DNA from: Mixta tenebrionis
Lineage (GTDB): Bacteria; Pseudomonadota; Gammaproteobacteria; Enterobacterales; Enterobacteriaceae
Reading direction: 5' to 3'
Assembly (NCBI RefSeq): GCF_006517625.1
Contig: NZ_VHQI01000001.1
Coordinates: forward strand, 6,180-70,179
Length of the DNA stretch: 64,000 bases
The notes under the pieces are model-generated. The model was not told the origin of the DNA. It saw only the letters and a list, made by a program, of their open reading frames with translations, and did not search any database. The translations under genes and the position numbers were made by a program. This document shows positions 44,766 through 53,700 of the stretch, piece by piece (positions within the stretch are counted from its first letter, which is position 1; the number at the start of each line of letters is the position of its first letter).

Positions 44766-45113
44766 ATGAAAACTTTACCTGAACGTCTTGCCATTGCACT
44801 GATCCCGCTGTCGCTTTTCGGCGCGCTGGCGTTAGCCCCTCTTCAGGCGCAGGCGCGCACCGATCGCGTCATTATTGAGGACGGCAGCAATGCTCTCAGT
44901 AATGAAGAGGCGCGTCAAAATAAAGAGCAATGGGATGATACGCGCATGCTGCGTAAAAAAGTCAATACGCGCGTTGAGAAAGAGTTCGACAAAACAGATC
45001 GGGCTTATGATCTTCGCGACGCCTGCGAAAAAAGCTACAACGTTAACGCCTACTGGGAATCTAAAACGCGGCGCTGCCTCGATCGTCGCACCGGGCGCCA
45101 GGTTGCACCCTGA
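44766..45113 (+). CDS. ynfB: DUF1283 family protein YnfB
   Basis: A 115-residue exported protein with a signal peptide ending LQAQA. The body carries [20 protein letters not shown], then [14 protein letters not shown], and the C-terminal [20 protein letters not shown] of the DUF1283 family. Two cysteines may form a disulfide. Function unknown. AAGGAAGA lies ahead of ATG 44766. Confidence 0.92.
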   Translation: MKTLPERLAIALIPLSLFGALALAPLQAQARTDRVIIEDGSNALSNEEARQNKEQWDDTRMLRKKVNTRVEKEFDKTDRAYDLRDACEKSYNVNAYWESKTRRCLDRRTGRQVAP

Positions 45114-45160
45114 TTTGGCTGCTATAGTTACCGCAGGCTTTATAGCAAAAGGATGATGTG

Positions 45161-45457
45161 ATGAGAGCAAAAACGTGGTTATTTAGCGCCCTGCTGGTTG
45201 TTGCTCCGCTGGCGGCCCAGGCGTCTTGTGAATCGGTTAAAGCGGATATCAGCAAGAAAATTATCAATAACGGCGTGCCTGAATCGGGTTTCACGCTGGA
45301 TATTGTACCTAACGATCAGGCGAACGCCGCCGGAGGTCAGGTAGTGGGCCATTGTGAAAACGATAGCCAAAAAATCGTTTACAAACGTACCGGCGCCGAT
45401 AGCGAGACTAACGTCCCGGCGAATGCAGGAACAACGCAGGACGCGCCCAGCCAGTAA
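45161..45457 (+). CDS. ynfD: DUF1161 family protein YnfD
   Basis: A 98-residue periplasmic protein with a signal peptide ending AAQA. It has the DUF1161 pattern: CESVKADISKKIINNGVPES, GFTLDIVPND, GGQVVGHCENDSQKIVYKR. The two cysteines (CESV and GHC) are probably disulfide-bonded. Function unknown. AGGATG lies ahead of ATG 45161. It follows ynfB, as in E. coli, where ynfC is placed nearby; ynfC was not seen. Confidence 0.92.
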   Translation: MRAKTWLFSALLVVAPLAAQASCESVKADISKKIINNGVPESGFTLDIVPNDQANAAGGQVVGHCENDSQKIVYKRTGADSETNVPANAGTTQDAPSQ

Positions 45458-45511
45458 ACGCTCCCGGCACCGCATCTGTGCGGTGCCAGCTTCTCCCTTA
45501 CCCGCTCCCCT

Positions 45512-46966
45512 TTAATCTGGCTGCTTGCGCGGCATAGCCCAGGCGATAAACAGCGTGCCGAACGCCACAACCAGCGACACGATAAACACCCAGTGCAGCG
45601 ACGCCGCAATCTGCTGGATCAGCAGCTGCAGCGTATGGCTGTCCAGCGCCTGGCGCTGTTCCGGCGACATAATTTGCTGAACCGGATCCTGCGCCGCCGG
45701 CAGCCGCAGCATTAAATTATAGTTCAGCACCGCGCCCATAATGGCGGTGCCGATGGCCGATCCCAGAATGCGGCTGAACATAATCGAGGCGGTACAGATG
45801 CCGCGAATTTCAAAGGCTGCGCTGTTCTGCACCGAAACCAGAAAAGTAGTGCTGCTCATTCCCATACCGGTGCCGATCACAAAGGCGGCAAAGCCCGCCT
45901 GCGCCAGGCCGCTATCGGCATGCAGCATCAACAACAGCGCGCTGCCGACGATCAGCAACAGCGCGCCCAGCTGGGCGGTAAAACGGTAGGAGGTGATCAA
46001 CATCAGCCGGCCGCTTAGCGTACTGGCCAGCGGCCAGCCGATGGACATCATCGCCAGTACGCTGCCTGCCTGCAGCGGCGTGCCGCCGTTAATTCCCTGA
46101 ATCCAGGTGGGCAGAAACGCGCTGATGCCCATCATCGCCGCGCCGATAATTAAATTGCCGATATTGCCTGCGACGATAACCCGGCTGCGCCAGATATCCA
46201 GCGGGAACAGCGGCGACTCCGCCGCCCGTTCATGACGCAGCAAAATAACGCCGGTAACCAATGCGATAGCCAGAAACAGCAGCAGCCAGTAACCGAGCGC
46301 CTGCGCCTGCAGCAGTGCGACCAACAGCGCACTCACGCTAAGCATCAGCCAGGCGCTGCCGGAAACGTTTAGCCGCTGCGCGCTTTCCTGACGATGCGCA
46401 GGCAGCCAGCGCGACAGCATCAGCATAGCGATAATCCCCAGCGGCACGTTGACCCAAAAAACCAGCGCCCAGCTAAAATGCTGCACAATCCAGGCGCCGC
46501 TCAACGGCCCGATAATGGCGGATACGCCCCAGACGCTGGAGAGCCAGCCCTGGATACCCGCCCGCTCACGCGGCGAATAGACATCGGCGACAATAGTGGA
46601 GGTCAGCGGCATAATCGCTCCGGCGCCGATGCCCTGAAAAGCGCGAAACAGAATCAACCAGCCCATGCTGTGGGCAAAACCGCACAATACCGATCCCAGT
46701 AAAAACAGCGAGGTGCCGATAAAAAACATCCGCTTGCGTCCCCAGATATCGGCCAGACGCCCGTAAATCGGCACGCTTACCGCCTGAGTCAGCAAATAGA
46801 TAGAAAAAACCCAGCCAAACTGCGAAAAGCCGCCCAGCTGGGCGATAATGGTGGGCATCGCGGTGGCGACGATAGTCACCTCAATCGCCGCCATAAACAT
46901 CGCCAGCATACAGGCGATTAGGATCCAGTGACGGTGCGGCACCGGCTGCGGTTGATTTTCTGTCAT
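45512..46966 (-). CDS. DHA2-family multidrug efflux MFS transporter (EmrB/QacA-like)
   Basis: A 484-residue, 14-segment proton-driven exporter. Conserved motifs are MFMAAIEVTIVATAMPTIIA, the A-motif GRLADIWGRKRMFFIG, FRAFQGIGAGAIMPL and the C-motif GVSAIIGPLSGAWIV. It is probably a drug or biocide exporter; the exact substrate is unknown. A 17-bp palindrome is centred about 84 bases upstream of the start, a plausible repressor operator. No regulator gene lies next to it. Confidence 0.88.
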   Translation of the reverse strand: MTENQPQPVPHRHWILIACMLAMFMAAIEVTIVATAMPTIIAQLGGFSQFGWVFSIYLLTQAVSVPIYGRLADIWGRKRMFFIGTSLFLLGSVLCGFAHSMGWLILFRAFQGIGAGAIMPLTSTIVADVYSPRERAGIQGWLSSVWGVSAIIGPLSGAWIVQHFSWALVFWVNVPLGIIAMLMLSRWLPAHRQESAQRLNVSGSAWLMLSVSALLVALLQAQALGYWLLLFLAIALVTGVILLRHERAAESPLFPLDIWRSRVIVAGNIGNLIIGAAMMGISAFLPTWIQGINGGTPLQAGSVLAMMSIGWPLASTLSGRLMLITSYRFTAQLGALLLIVGSALLLMLHADSGLAQAGFAAFVIGTGMGMSSTTFLVSVQNSAAFEIRGICTASIMFSRILGSAIGTAIMGAVLNYNLMLRLPAAQDPVQQIMSPEQRQALDSHTLQLLIQQIAASLHWVFIVSLVVAFGTLFIAWAMPRKQPD

Positions 46967-47041
46967 TTTTCCCCTTCCTGTCGAACAGCTAAGCGTAGCT
47001 CACCGCATGGCTCCGCGCGATCGCTGCCTCTGTTACAGTTA

Positions 47042-47058
47042 AAGTGACGGCGTCACTT
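47042..47058. promoter_or_regulatory. Palindrome AAGTGACG-G-CGTCACTT, copy 3
   Basis: A perfect 17-bp palindrome upstream of the DHA2 exporter. It shares the GTGACG-N-(C/T)GTCAC core with the two sites at 42898 and 42978. Size and symmetry fit a TetR- or MarR-type operator. Confidence 0.55.
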
Positions 47059-47789
47059 AAAGCTTACCCTCTTCTCTGCCGCCTGCGCCAATATAGGGCG
47101 CCTGAAGCCCAGGCGTACGAAAACGAACGCCTGGCGCAAAACAACAAGCCCTGCCGTATCGTGCCAGCATTTTATCGTAAAAATGGGCGTCCGTGGGCTG
47201 GTTATGGCATTTATACATATGATGATATCAGCCAGCCTGACCAAAGGAAATTTTGCGAATATTGTTGAATGGAGCACTCATTGTCAATATTTCCCCCGGA
47301 AGCATAAACAGATGTTTTCCAACTCCATTACGAACTTATAAATCTCCCGGCGTGGGTAAAAACTGTCATGCTCCTTAATTCAATTTTCTGCCTTAAGGTT
47401 AAAGTTAATAACCGAATCGCTTTGATTAACAGGCCGGGTAATAAAAATCATCCTTAAAGCCACAGCAATAGTTATATTAGTAATATCATGGCGGAATTAT
47501 ACCAGCTGGTTAAATCAGCGCCTTAATACGCCGGAAGGAATAAGTGAAACAGATAATCGATAAAAACAAACAGGCTTTGACTGTTCAGCGGCATGATAAA
47601 AAACACGCAATAAAATTTAACGGAGGCATCAAGCCTTTCACGTTATAAATATAGTTAATTATACATCAAAAATTAACTCGCCTGTAGCTGGCGGCTATAG
47701 CCGAAAGAGTTAAACTGCGTTGACAAAAGTGCAGCCGCGCTATTCCACTATATCCATTAATATTCACCGGTAGACTAAAGGAATTAAAT
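47059..47789. other. AT-rich region before the lipase gene, no gene recognised
   Basis: About 730 bases with many stops on both strands. The only structures noticed are the palindrome at its left edge and an inverted repeat TTAACTC/GAGTTAA near 47670-47714, which may lie in the lipase promoter. Short open frames near 47044-47277 look like chance. Confidence 0.5.
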
Positions 47790-48764
47790 ATGAAATCAGC
47801 ATACACATTCGATGCAGAGTGTTTCGCCTTAGCTTCAATTGCCTGGTCAGGCGCGCATCAGGAAGCGTACAATCCGGAACTTACGCAAAAAAAACTACAG
47901 GACGGGCTAACTCAATCACCCATTACTGCCGGTAAACTGGATAATGTGGTCTGGGGACCGGCCGTTAAACGGATGTCACAATCCCGCGCCGATTCGGATA
48001 ACTGGGACGACTATATGTTTTTTGTTGTCCAGAACCGTAACGATCCATCAGACTATCGCGTTGCTGCCCGTTCTACCGTATCCACTCTTAACGGGCAAGA
48101 GGATATGGCCGTCTTCGAACTGGTCGACTGGCGCCAGTTTGATGCTGAAGCGCCGGACGAGGCGAAAATCGCCTCCGGTATGGCTGAGGTAGTTACAGAT
48201 CTGCTGAAAATGACTGCAAGCGTTGAACCCGGCTGTGGAAGCACGCTCATGCAGTTTCTGAACGCCTGCCTGAATGATGGCGATACGTTAACCTTCTGCG
48301 GCCACAGCATGGGAGGGACATTTACCATTCCGTGGGGCGTCAGCGTCAAGCAGCAACTGGAAAAAAACGTGCGCGTCCAGGTACGCAGTTTCGCTGGCGC
48401 AACGGCAGGTAATTCTTCCTTTGCCACCTATGCGGAAAATATATTAGGCAGCGGGCTGAAACGAATTGTTAATAATATGGATATAGTTCCCAAAGCATGG
48501 AACACAGATTCACTAAAAGAGATCGCCACTCTCTATGAGCCAGTGGTTACGCTGCCCTGGATTATGAAAGCAATAATTAATGGCTTTGCTGATTTTATGG
48601 TCGGTTATGATTATGCTCACACGAGCCAGCCAGAAATCTTTGATTTCGGTGTTAATCCTGAAGTTACCGATTTTCAGCAGCAGTATAACTATCAGCACGG
48701 TACGGCCTATCTGAATTATTATGGTCTTGAGATGGGTAAAGATATTATCTATGATCCCAGCTAA
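47790..48764 (+). CDS. Class-3-type lipase family protein without signal peptide
   Basis: A 324-residue alpha/beta hydrolase. The nucleophile elbow FCGHSMGGTF (G171, S173) and the Asp segment NNMDIVPKAW match the lipase class 3 pattern of fungal and plant triacylglycerol lipases and of several bacterial effectors. The final His may be in YDYAHTSQ or QYNYQHGTAY. There is no signal peptide or membrane segment, so it is cytoplasmic or leaves the cell by a dedicated system such as type I or VI secretion. AGGAATTAAAT precedes the ATG. It stands alone in AT-rich DNA and may be foreign. Confidence 0.7.
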   Translation: MKSAYTFDAECFALASIAWSGAHQEAYNPELTQKKLQDGLTQSPITAGKLDNVVWGPAVKRMSQSRADSDNWDDYMFFVVQNRNDPSDYRVAARSTVSTLNGQEDMAVFELVDWRQFDAEAPDEAKIASGMAEVVTDLLKMTASVEPGCGSTLMQFLNACLNDGDTLTFCGHSMGGTFTIPWGVSVKQQLEKNVRVQVRSFAGATAGNSSFATYAENILGSGLKRIVNNMDIVPKAWNTDSLKEIATLYEPVVTLPWIMKAIINGFADFMVGYDYAHTSQPEIFDFGVNPEVTDFQQQYNYQHGTAYLNYYGLEMGKDIIYDPS

Positions 48765-48831
48765 CCGGAAATTTTCCGGAAATAACAGCCAGTGTTAGAC
48801 CCGGCGTTGAAAGTATTACACCAGGCGCCTC

Positions 48832-48866
48832 ACCTGCCTGTCAACGCAGGCAGGTTGTGATGTTTT
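48832..48866 (+). terminator. Hairpin after the lipase gene
   Basis: ACCTGCCTG (48832-48840), loop TCAACG, CAGGCAGGT (48847-48855), a perfect 9-bp stem followed by TGTGATGTTTTA. The T-run is weak. Confidence 0.55.
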
Positions 48867-49421
48867 ATCCCGCTTATTAGTAATAAACCGGGCTTATACG
48901 ATCAGGGTTCCGTTTGGGAAGCGGGGACTATATTATCCTGATGAAACAGCTTTTAATCGCGAGGATTATGCTATTACAAAGCCGTTTATAATATGACGGC
49001 GTTCAAAATCGTCTGCCATGCAGGCTGCGGTCGCCATAAGCGCTCATTCATCAATATCAGCCTTACGCAAGATAATGCGCTACTTCTGCGGTAATAATAA
49101 CTAAAGCGGCTAAAAAAGCAGTTGTTATTGATTAAAAAAAATTAGCTGTACAAAAAATAGCTGGCGCATGGCTAATCATCACCGGGCGCAAAAAAGCATC
49201 CTGGTGATTCTATCCTTAAAACTGGCGCAGCTGCCCAGCCGCTGCTATAGCTTTAAGGCACTACGATTGTTTTTGCTGATAAAGGAGTATTAGTCAGCAT
49301 TTTATATTGAGTACCGGAGAGGCAGGTGAAAACGTTGAATAACCCACCGCTGTCCGCTGATTACTATAACAGCTGAGCGCCCCTTAAGCGGCGCTCCAGC
49401 TATCCCCGGAGAGTCCTGTCA
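48867..49421. other. Non-coding region before the OpuC-type operon
   Basis: About 550 AT-rich bases with no gene-like frame. It should hold the promoter of the osmoprotectant transporter operon. Confidence 0.45.
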
Positions 49422-50135
49422 ATGCATTGTTCTACCACGATCAAACGAATCCTGCTGGCGCTGCTGGCAATCGTGCCGATCGCTGCGATTCTGTTTTACG
49501 GTATTGGTTTTGAAGTGATTAAGGCGCGTCGGGTTGACCTGATTTATCTTGGCAAACAGCACCTCTGGCTGGTGGGCTGGTCGATGCTTGGCGCGCTGCT
49601 GGTGGGAATTCCCAGCGGCATTTTGCTGAGCCGCCCTTTCGCCCGGCGCTGGGCGGAATATATCATGCAGATCTTCAACGTCGGCAATACCCTGCCGCCG
49701 CTGGCGGTGCTGGCGCTGGCGATGGTGGTCATCGGCATTGGCGATCGCCCCGCTATTATCGCCCTGTTTCTTGCTTCGCTGCTGCCCGTGGTACGCAATA
49801 CCTATGCCGGGCTGATCGGCGTACCGCACTCTCTGCTGGAGGCCGCCAACGGAATCGGTATGACGCGCTTACAGCGGCTGCGCCAGGTGGAGCTACCCAA
49901 CGCCTGGCCGGTAATGCTTTCCGGAATTCGCATCGCAATGGCGATTAATGTCGGCACGGCTCCGCTGGCCTTTCTTATCGGCGCCAGCAGTTACGGCGAA
50001 CTGATCTTTCCCGGTATTTACCTCAACGACTTCCCGATTTTGATCCTGGGAGCGGTGGCGACGGCGCTGGTGGCGCTGGTTCTGGATATGCTGCTGGCGG
50101 CGCTTGGCCGCTGGCTTAGCCCGCATGCGCTATAG
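49422..50135 (+). CDS. Osmoprotectant-type ABC transporter permease (OpuCB/YehW-like)
   Basis: A 237-residue permease with five to six segments. It belongs to the betaine/choline/carnitine (OTCN) family: GIPSGILLSRPFARRWAEYI, QIFNVGNTLPPLAVLALAMV and the coupling loop LLEAANGIGMTRLQRLRQVE are characteristic. First gene of a four-gene operon with another permease, a binding protein and an ATPase. Which compatible solute is moved cannot be told from sequence. Confidence 0.88.
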   Translation: MHCSTTIKRILLALLAIVPIAAILFYGIGFEVIKARRVDLIYLGKQHLWLVGWSMLGALLVGIPSGILLSRPFARRWAEYIMQIFNVGNTLPPLAVLALAMVVIGIGDRPAIIALFLASLLPVVRNTYAGLIGVPHSLLEAANGIGMTRLQRLRQVELPNAWPVMLSGIRIAMAINVGTAPLAFLIGASSYGELIFPGIYLNDFPILILGAVATALVALVLDMLLAALGRWLSPHAL

Positions 50136-50144
50136 GAGAGCATT

Positions 50145-51056
50145 ATGAATGGAGTTCACACCTTAATACGCACGCTGGCGCTGTTGGTTAGCCTGCTACT
50201 CTGCGTTAATACCGCCCACGCCGCGCCGATTACCATGGCCACCAAAAGCTTTACCGAGCAACATATTTTATCGGCGATGACCGTGCTCTGGCTGGAGAAA
50301 AAAGGGTTTACGGTGATACCTAAAACCAATATTGCCGTCTCTATCAGCCGCAGCGCGATGCTGAATAAACAGATCGATATGACCTGGGAATATACCGGAT
50401 CGTCGCTGATTATCTTCAATCATATTACTACCCCGATGTCCTCAAAACAGGCTTACGACACGGTACGGCGCCTGGATGCCGGGCTGGGGCTGGTCTGGCT
50501 GAACCCGGCGCCGATGAACAACACCTACGCCTTTGCCATGCAGCGCAAACGCGCCAGACAAGAGCGCATCACTACGGTGTCGCAGCTGGTGGCGCGCATT
50601 GAGCAAATCCGTCAGCAGGATGCCGAACATAACTGGATGCTGGGGCTGGATCTGGAATTCGCTGGCCGCTCTGATGGCTTACAGCCGCTGCAAAAGCTCT
50701 ACGGCCTGCAGCTCGATCGTCCGCAGATCCGTCAGATGGATCCGGGACTGGTATACAACGCTATTCGTGACGGTTTCGTCGAGGCGGGCCTGGTATATAC
50801 CACCGACGGGCGCGTCAAAGGCTTCGATCTGCAAATTCTGGAAGATGATAAGCACTTTTTCCCCAGCTACAACGTTACGCCGGTGGTGCGTAAAGAGGTG
50901 CTGGCCGCCAATCCTGGACTGGCGGCGGCGCTGAATCAGCTCTCCGCGCTGCTCACCAACGAGGCGATTACCGACATGAATAAGCGGGTGGATATCGATC
51001 ACCAGTCGCCGCAGCAGGTGGCGCATGATTTTTTACAGGCGAAAGGCATGCTGTAA
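50145..51056 (+). CDS. Osmoprotectant-type substrate-binding protein (OpuCC/YehZ-like)
   Basis: A 303-residue periplasmic protein of the OpuAC family. A signal peptide ends CVNTAHA; the mature part begins [20 protein letters not shown]. Family features are [11 protein letters not shown], the [20 protein letters not shown] block and the [15 protein letters not shown] end. GGAGAG is ahead of the ATG, 9 bases after the first permease gene. It binds a quaternary amine or related solute. Confidence 0.88.
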   Translation: MNGVHTLIRTLALLVSLLLCVNTAHAAPITMATKSFTEQHILSAMTVLWLEKKGFTVIPKTNIAVSISRSAMLNKQIDMTWEYTGSSLIIFNHITTPMSSKQAYDTVRRLDAGLGLVWLNPAPMNNTYAFAMQRKRARQERITTVSQLVARIEQIRQQDAEHNWMLGLDLEFAGRSDGLQPLQKLYGLQLDRPQIRQMDPGLVYNAIRDGFVEAGLVYTTDGRVKGFDLQILEDDKHFFPSYNVTPVVRKEVLAANPGLAAALNQLSALLTNEAITDMNKRVDIDHQSPQQVAHDFLQAKGML

Positions 51057-51065
51057 GGAGAGGCT

Positions 51066-51713
51066 ATGGATACGCTGCATTATATGATCGACAACTGGCC
51101 CCACCTGGCGGCGCTGAGCTGGCAACATCTCTGGCTGGTGCTGGTGGCGGTGGGCTGCGCCATTCTGGCCGGCGTGCCGCTGGGCATTATTATCGTGCGG
51201 ATAAAATGGCTGGCGACGCCGGTGCTTGGCATCGCTACGCTGGTGTTAACTATCCCTTCCATCGCGCTGTTTGGCCTGATGATCCCGTTATTTTCCCTGA
51301 TCGGTCAGGGAATCGGCGTGGTGCCGGCGATCACGGCGGTGTTTCTCTATTCGCTGCTGCCAATCGTACGTAACACGCATACCGCGCTGGAAAGTATCCC
51401 GCCCGGCATGCGTGAAGCGGGGCGCGGCATCGGCATGACTTTCTGGCAGCGCCTGCGCTGGGTGGAGATTCCGCTGGCGCTGCCGGTTATTTTCGGCGGC
51501 ATTCGTACCGCCGTGGTGATGAATGTCGGCGTTATGGCCATCGCTGCGGTGATTGGCGCCGGCGGTTTAGGTTTACTGTTGCTGGATGGCATCAGCGGCA
51601 GCGATATCCGCATGTTGATTGCCGGGGCGGTGCTGATTTGTCTGCTGGCGATTATTCTTGACTGGCTGCTGCACCGCCTGCAGCAAGCTTTAACACCGAA
51701 GGGGATGCGCTAA
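51066..51713 (+). CDS. Osmoprotectant-type ABC transporter permease, second (OpuCD/YehY-like)
   Basis: A 215-residue permease with about five segments. GIATLVLTIPSIALFGLMIP, LLPIVRNTHTALESIPPGMR and EAGRGIGMTFWQRLRWVEIP give the family. It ends at the ATPase start with a one-base overlap (TAATG), and AAGGAG precedes its ATG. Confidence 0.9.
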   Translation: MDTLHYMIDNWPHLAALSWQHLWLVLVAVGCAILAGVPLGIIIVRIKWLATPVLGIATLVLTIPSIALFGLMIPLFSLIGQGIGVVPAITAVFLYSLLPIVRNTHTALESIPPGMREAGRGIGMTFWQRLRWVEIPLALPVIFGGIRTAVVMNVGVMAIAAVIGAGGLGLLLLDGISGSDIRMLIAGAVLICLLAIILDWLLHRLQQALTPKGMR

Positions 51714-52849
51714 TGATTAAGCTGGAAAACCTCACCAAGACTTTTAAACAGAAAAACGGCGCGGCGCTTAACGCGGTGGATAATGTCAGCCTGCATGTGC
51801 CCGGCGGCGAGATGTGCGTGCTGCTCGGCCCTTCCGGCTGCGGCAAAACCACCACGCTGAAGATGATTAACCGCCTGATCCCGGCGACCAGCGGCAAAAT
51901 CACCATTAACGGCGAAGATACCAGCACTCAGGATACCGTAACCCTGCGGCGCAATATCGGCTACGTTATCCAGCAGATCGGCCTGTTTCCCAACATGACG
52001 ATTGAGGAAAATATTACCGTGGTGCCGCGCATGCTGGGCTGGGATAAAAAACGCTGCCGCGAGCGCGCCAGCGAACTGATGAGCATGGTAGCGCTCGATC
52101 CGCATAAGTTTCTGCATCGCTATCCCAAAGAGATGTCCGGCGGCCAGCAGCAGCGCATCGGCGTTATTCGCGCTCTTGCCGCCGATCCGCCGGTACTGCT
52201 GATGGATGAGCCTTTCGGCGCGGTAGACCCAATCAACCGTGAAGCGATCCAGAACGAGTTTCTGGAAATGCAGCGCCAGCTAAAGAAAACCGTCATGCTG
52301 GTCAGCCATGATATTGATGAAGCGCTAAAGCTGGGCGATCGCATTGCAGTTTTCGGCCAGGGAAAAATCGTCCAGTGCGCCACGCCAGATGAACTGCTGG
52401 CAAAGCCGGCTAACGAATTCGTCGGCTCTTTTGTGGGGCAGGATCGCACATTGAAGCGGCTGCTGCTGGTGCAGGCGGGCGACGTGACCGATCAGCAGCC
52501 GACGCTGACCGTAAAGCGCTCGACGCCGCTGGCCGAAGCCTTTGCGCTAATGGATGATAACGATATGCGTACCGTCACCGTGGTAGACAACGACGGCAGG
52601 CCGCTGGGCTTTGTGAAACGTCGTGAAGCGCGCGGCGCCAGCGGAAGCTGCGAACAGCTGCTGCATCAGTTTACCATTACCGGCAAAGCGGAAGAGAATC
52701 TGCGCGTGGTGCTGTCGAAACTCTATGAACACAATATGGTATGGATGCCGATCGTGGATGAGGATGGCCGCTACAGCGGAGAGATTTCGCAGGATTACAT
52801 CGCAGGTTATCTCAGCTCCGGGCGTACCCGTCGGGCGCTGAACCGCTAA
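51713..52849 (+). CDS. Osmoprotectant-type ABC transporter ATP-binding protein with CBS domains
   Basis: A 378-residue ATPase of the OpuCA/YehX type. Walker A is GPSGCGKTT, signature MSGGQQQRIGVIRALA, Walker B VLLMDEPFGAVD. The C-terminal 120 residues have CBS-like repeats (ALMDDNDMRTVTVVDNDGRP and LYEHNMVWMPIVDEDGRYSG), the osmotic-sensing part in OpuA-type importers. Last gene of the operon, followed by a GC-rich terminator. Confidence 0.9.
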   Translation: MIKLENLTKTFKQKNGAALNAVDNVSLHVPGGEMCVLLGPSGCGKTTTLKMINRLIPATSGKITINGEDTSTQDTVTLRRNIGYVIQQIGLFPNMTIEENITVVPRMLGWDKKRCRERASELMSMVALDPHKFLHRYPKEMSGGQQQRIGVIRALAADPPVLLMDEPFGAVDPINREAIQNEFLEMQRQLKKTVMLVSHDIDEALKLGDRIAVFGQGKIVQCATPDELLAKPANEFVGSFVGQDRTLKRLLLVQAGDVTDQQPTLTVKRSTPLAEAFALMDDNDMRTVTVVDNDGRPLGFVKRREARGASGSCEQLLHQFTITGKAEENLRVVLSKLYEHNMVWMPIVDEDGRYSGEISQDYIAGYLSSGRTRRALNR

Positions 52850-52857
52850 AAGATCAA

Positions 52858-52888
52858 GCGCGCCGCGCGGGCGCGCCCTTCTGTTCTC
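52858..52888. terminator. Terminator between the ABC operon and ynfK
   Basis: GCGCGCC and GGCGCGC pair over 7 bases around a short GC loop, followed by CCTTCTGTTCTC. It serves convergent genes. Confidence 0.6.
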
Positions 52889-53570
52889 AGGCTACCGCCT
52901 GCGGCCTGGAGAGCGCCGACAGATCGATATAGCCAGCCAGATCGCGCTGCTCGGCGCGCGGCAGATAAGGCAGTTCGCCCAGCAGCGGAGCCGGAATTTT
53001 CTCCTGCAGCACATTGATTATATCCGCATAGTGCGCCAGCCCCGGATTGATACGATTGGCCACCCAGCCCAGCAGCGGCAGGCCGTCGTTGAGCACCGCC
53101 TGCGCCGTTAGCAAAGCATGACTGATACAGCCCAGCTTGATGCCGACGACCAGCACTACCGGCAGCTGCTCCTGAATAACCCAGTCGGAAAGCGGACGCA
53201 GATCGTTCATCAGGCTGCGCCAGCCGCCGGTGCCCTCAATGACCACCACGTCAGCCTGCGCCTGTAAGGTCATCAGGCCGCTGCTCAGGCGCGCATAGTT
53301 AATCGCTTCACCGCGGTGCATGCTGACTTCATCTTCCAGCAGCGTAACCGGGTTTATTACCTCATAAGGCACATCAAGGGTAGAGGCCTGCTGTAAAATC
53401 AGCGCATCTTTATTACGCGGGCCTTCAGGGGTCATCTGGCTACTTTTCGCTACCGGTTTATAGCCCACCACGACAGAATGGTTTTCCGCCAGTTTTTGCA
53501 TCAGGGCGCGGGTAATAACTGTCTTACCGACGGCGGTATCCGTACCGGTAATGAAAAGACGACTCAGCAT
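52887..53570 (-). CDS. ynfK: ATP-dependent dethiobiotin synthetase-like protein YnfK (BioD2)
   Basis: A 227-residue P-loop protein very close to E. coli YnfK. Walker A is GTDTAVGKTV; KPVAKSSQ (diaminopelargonate site), VVVIEGTGGWRSLMNDLRPL and GWVANRINPGLAHYADIINV are present. It closes the ureido ring of dethiobiotin or a similar substrate. ATG 53570 matches the family start; the open frame extends to 53612. It lies downstream of mlc, as in E. coli. The true bioD is elsewhere in these bacteria. Confidence 0.93.
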   Translation of the reverse strand: MLSRLFITGTDTAVGKTVITRALMQKLAENHSVVVGYKPVAKSSQMTPEGPRNKDALILQQASTLDVPYEVINPVTLLEDEVSMHRGEAINYARLSSGLMTLQAQADVVVIEGTGGWRSLMNDLRPLSDWVIQEQLPVVLVVGIKLGCISHALLTAQAVLNDGLPLLGWVANRINPGLAHYADIINVLQEKIPAPLLGELPYLPRAEQRDLAGYIDLSALSRPQAVA

Positions 53571-53700
53571 AGCAACACTCCGGCAGGCTGACGGCCTGAA
53601 ATAGTTAAACATTAATCATCGGTTTTGCCGGACAGTGTAGAAAATTGCGCTTGTTAACAGCTTGCGTTAGCGCAATTTTTTGGTGATAACTGAACCTGGA

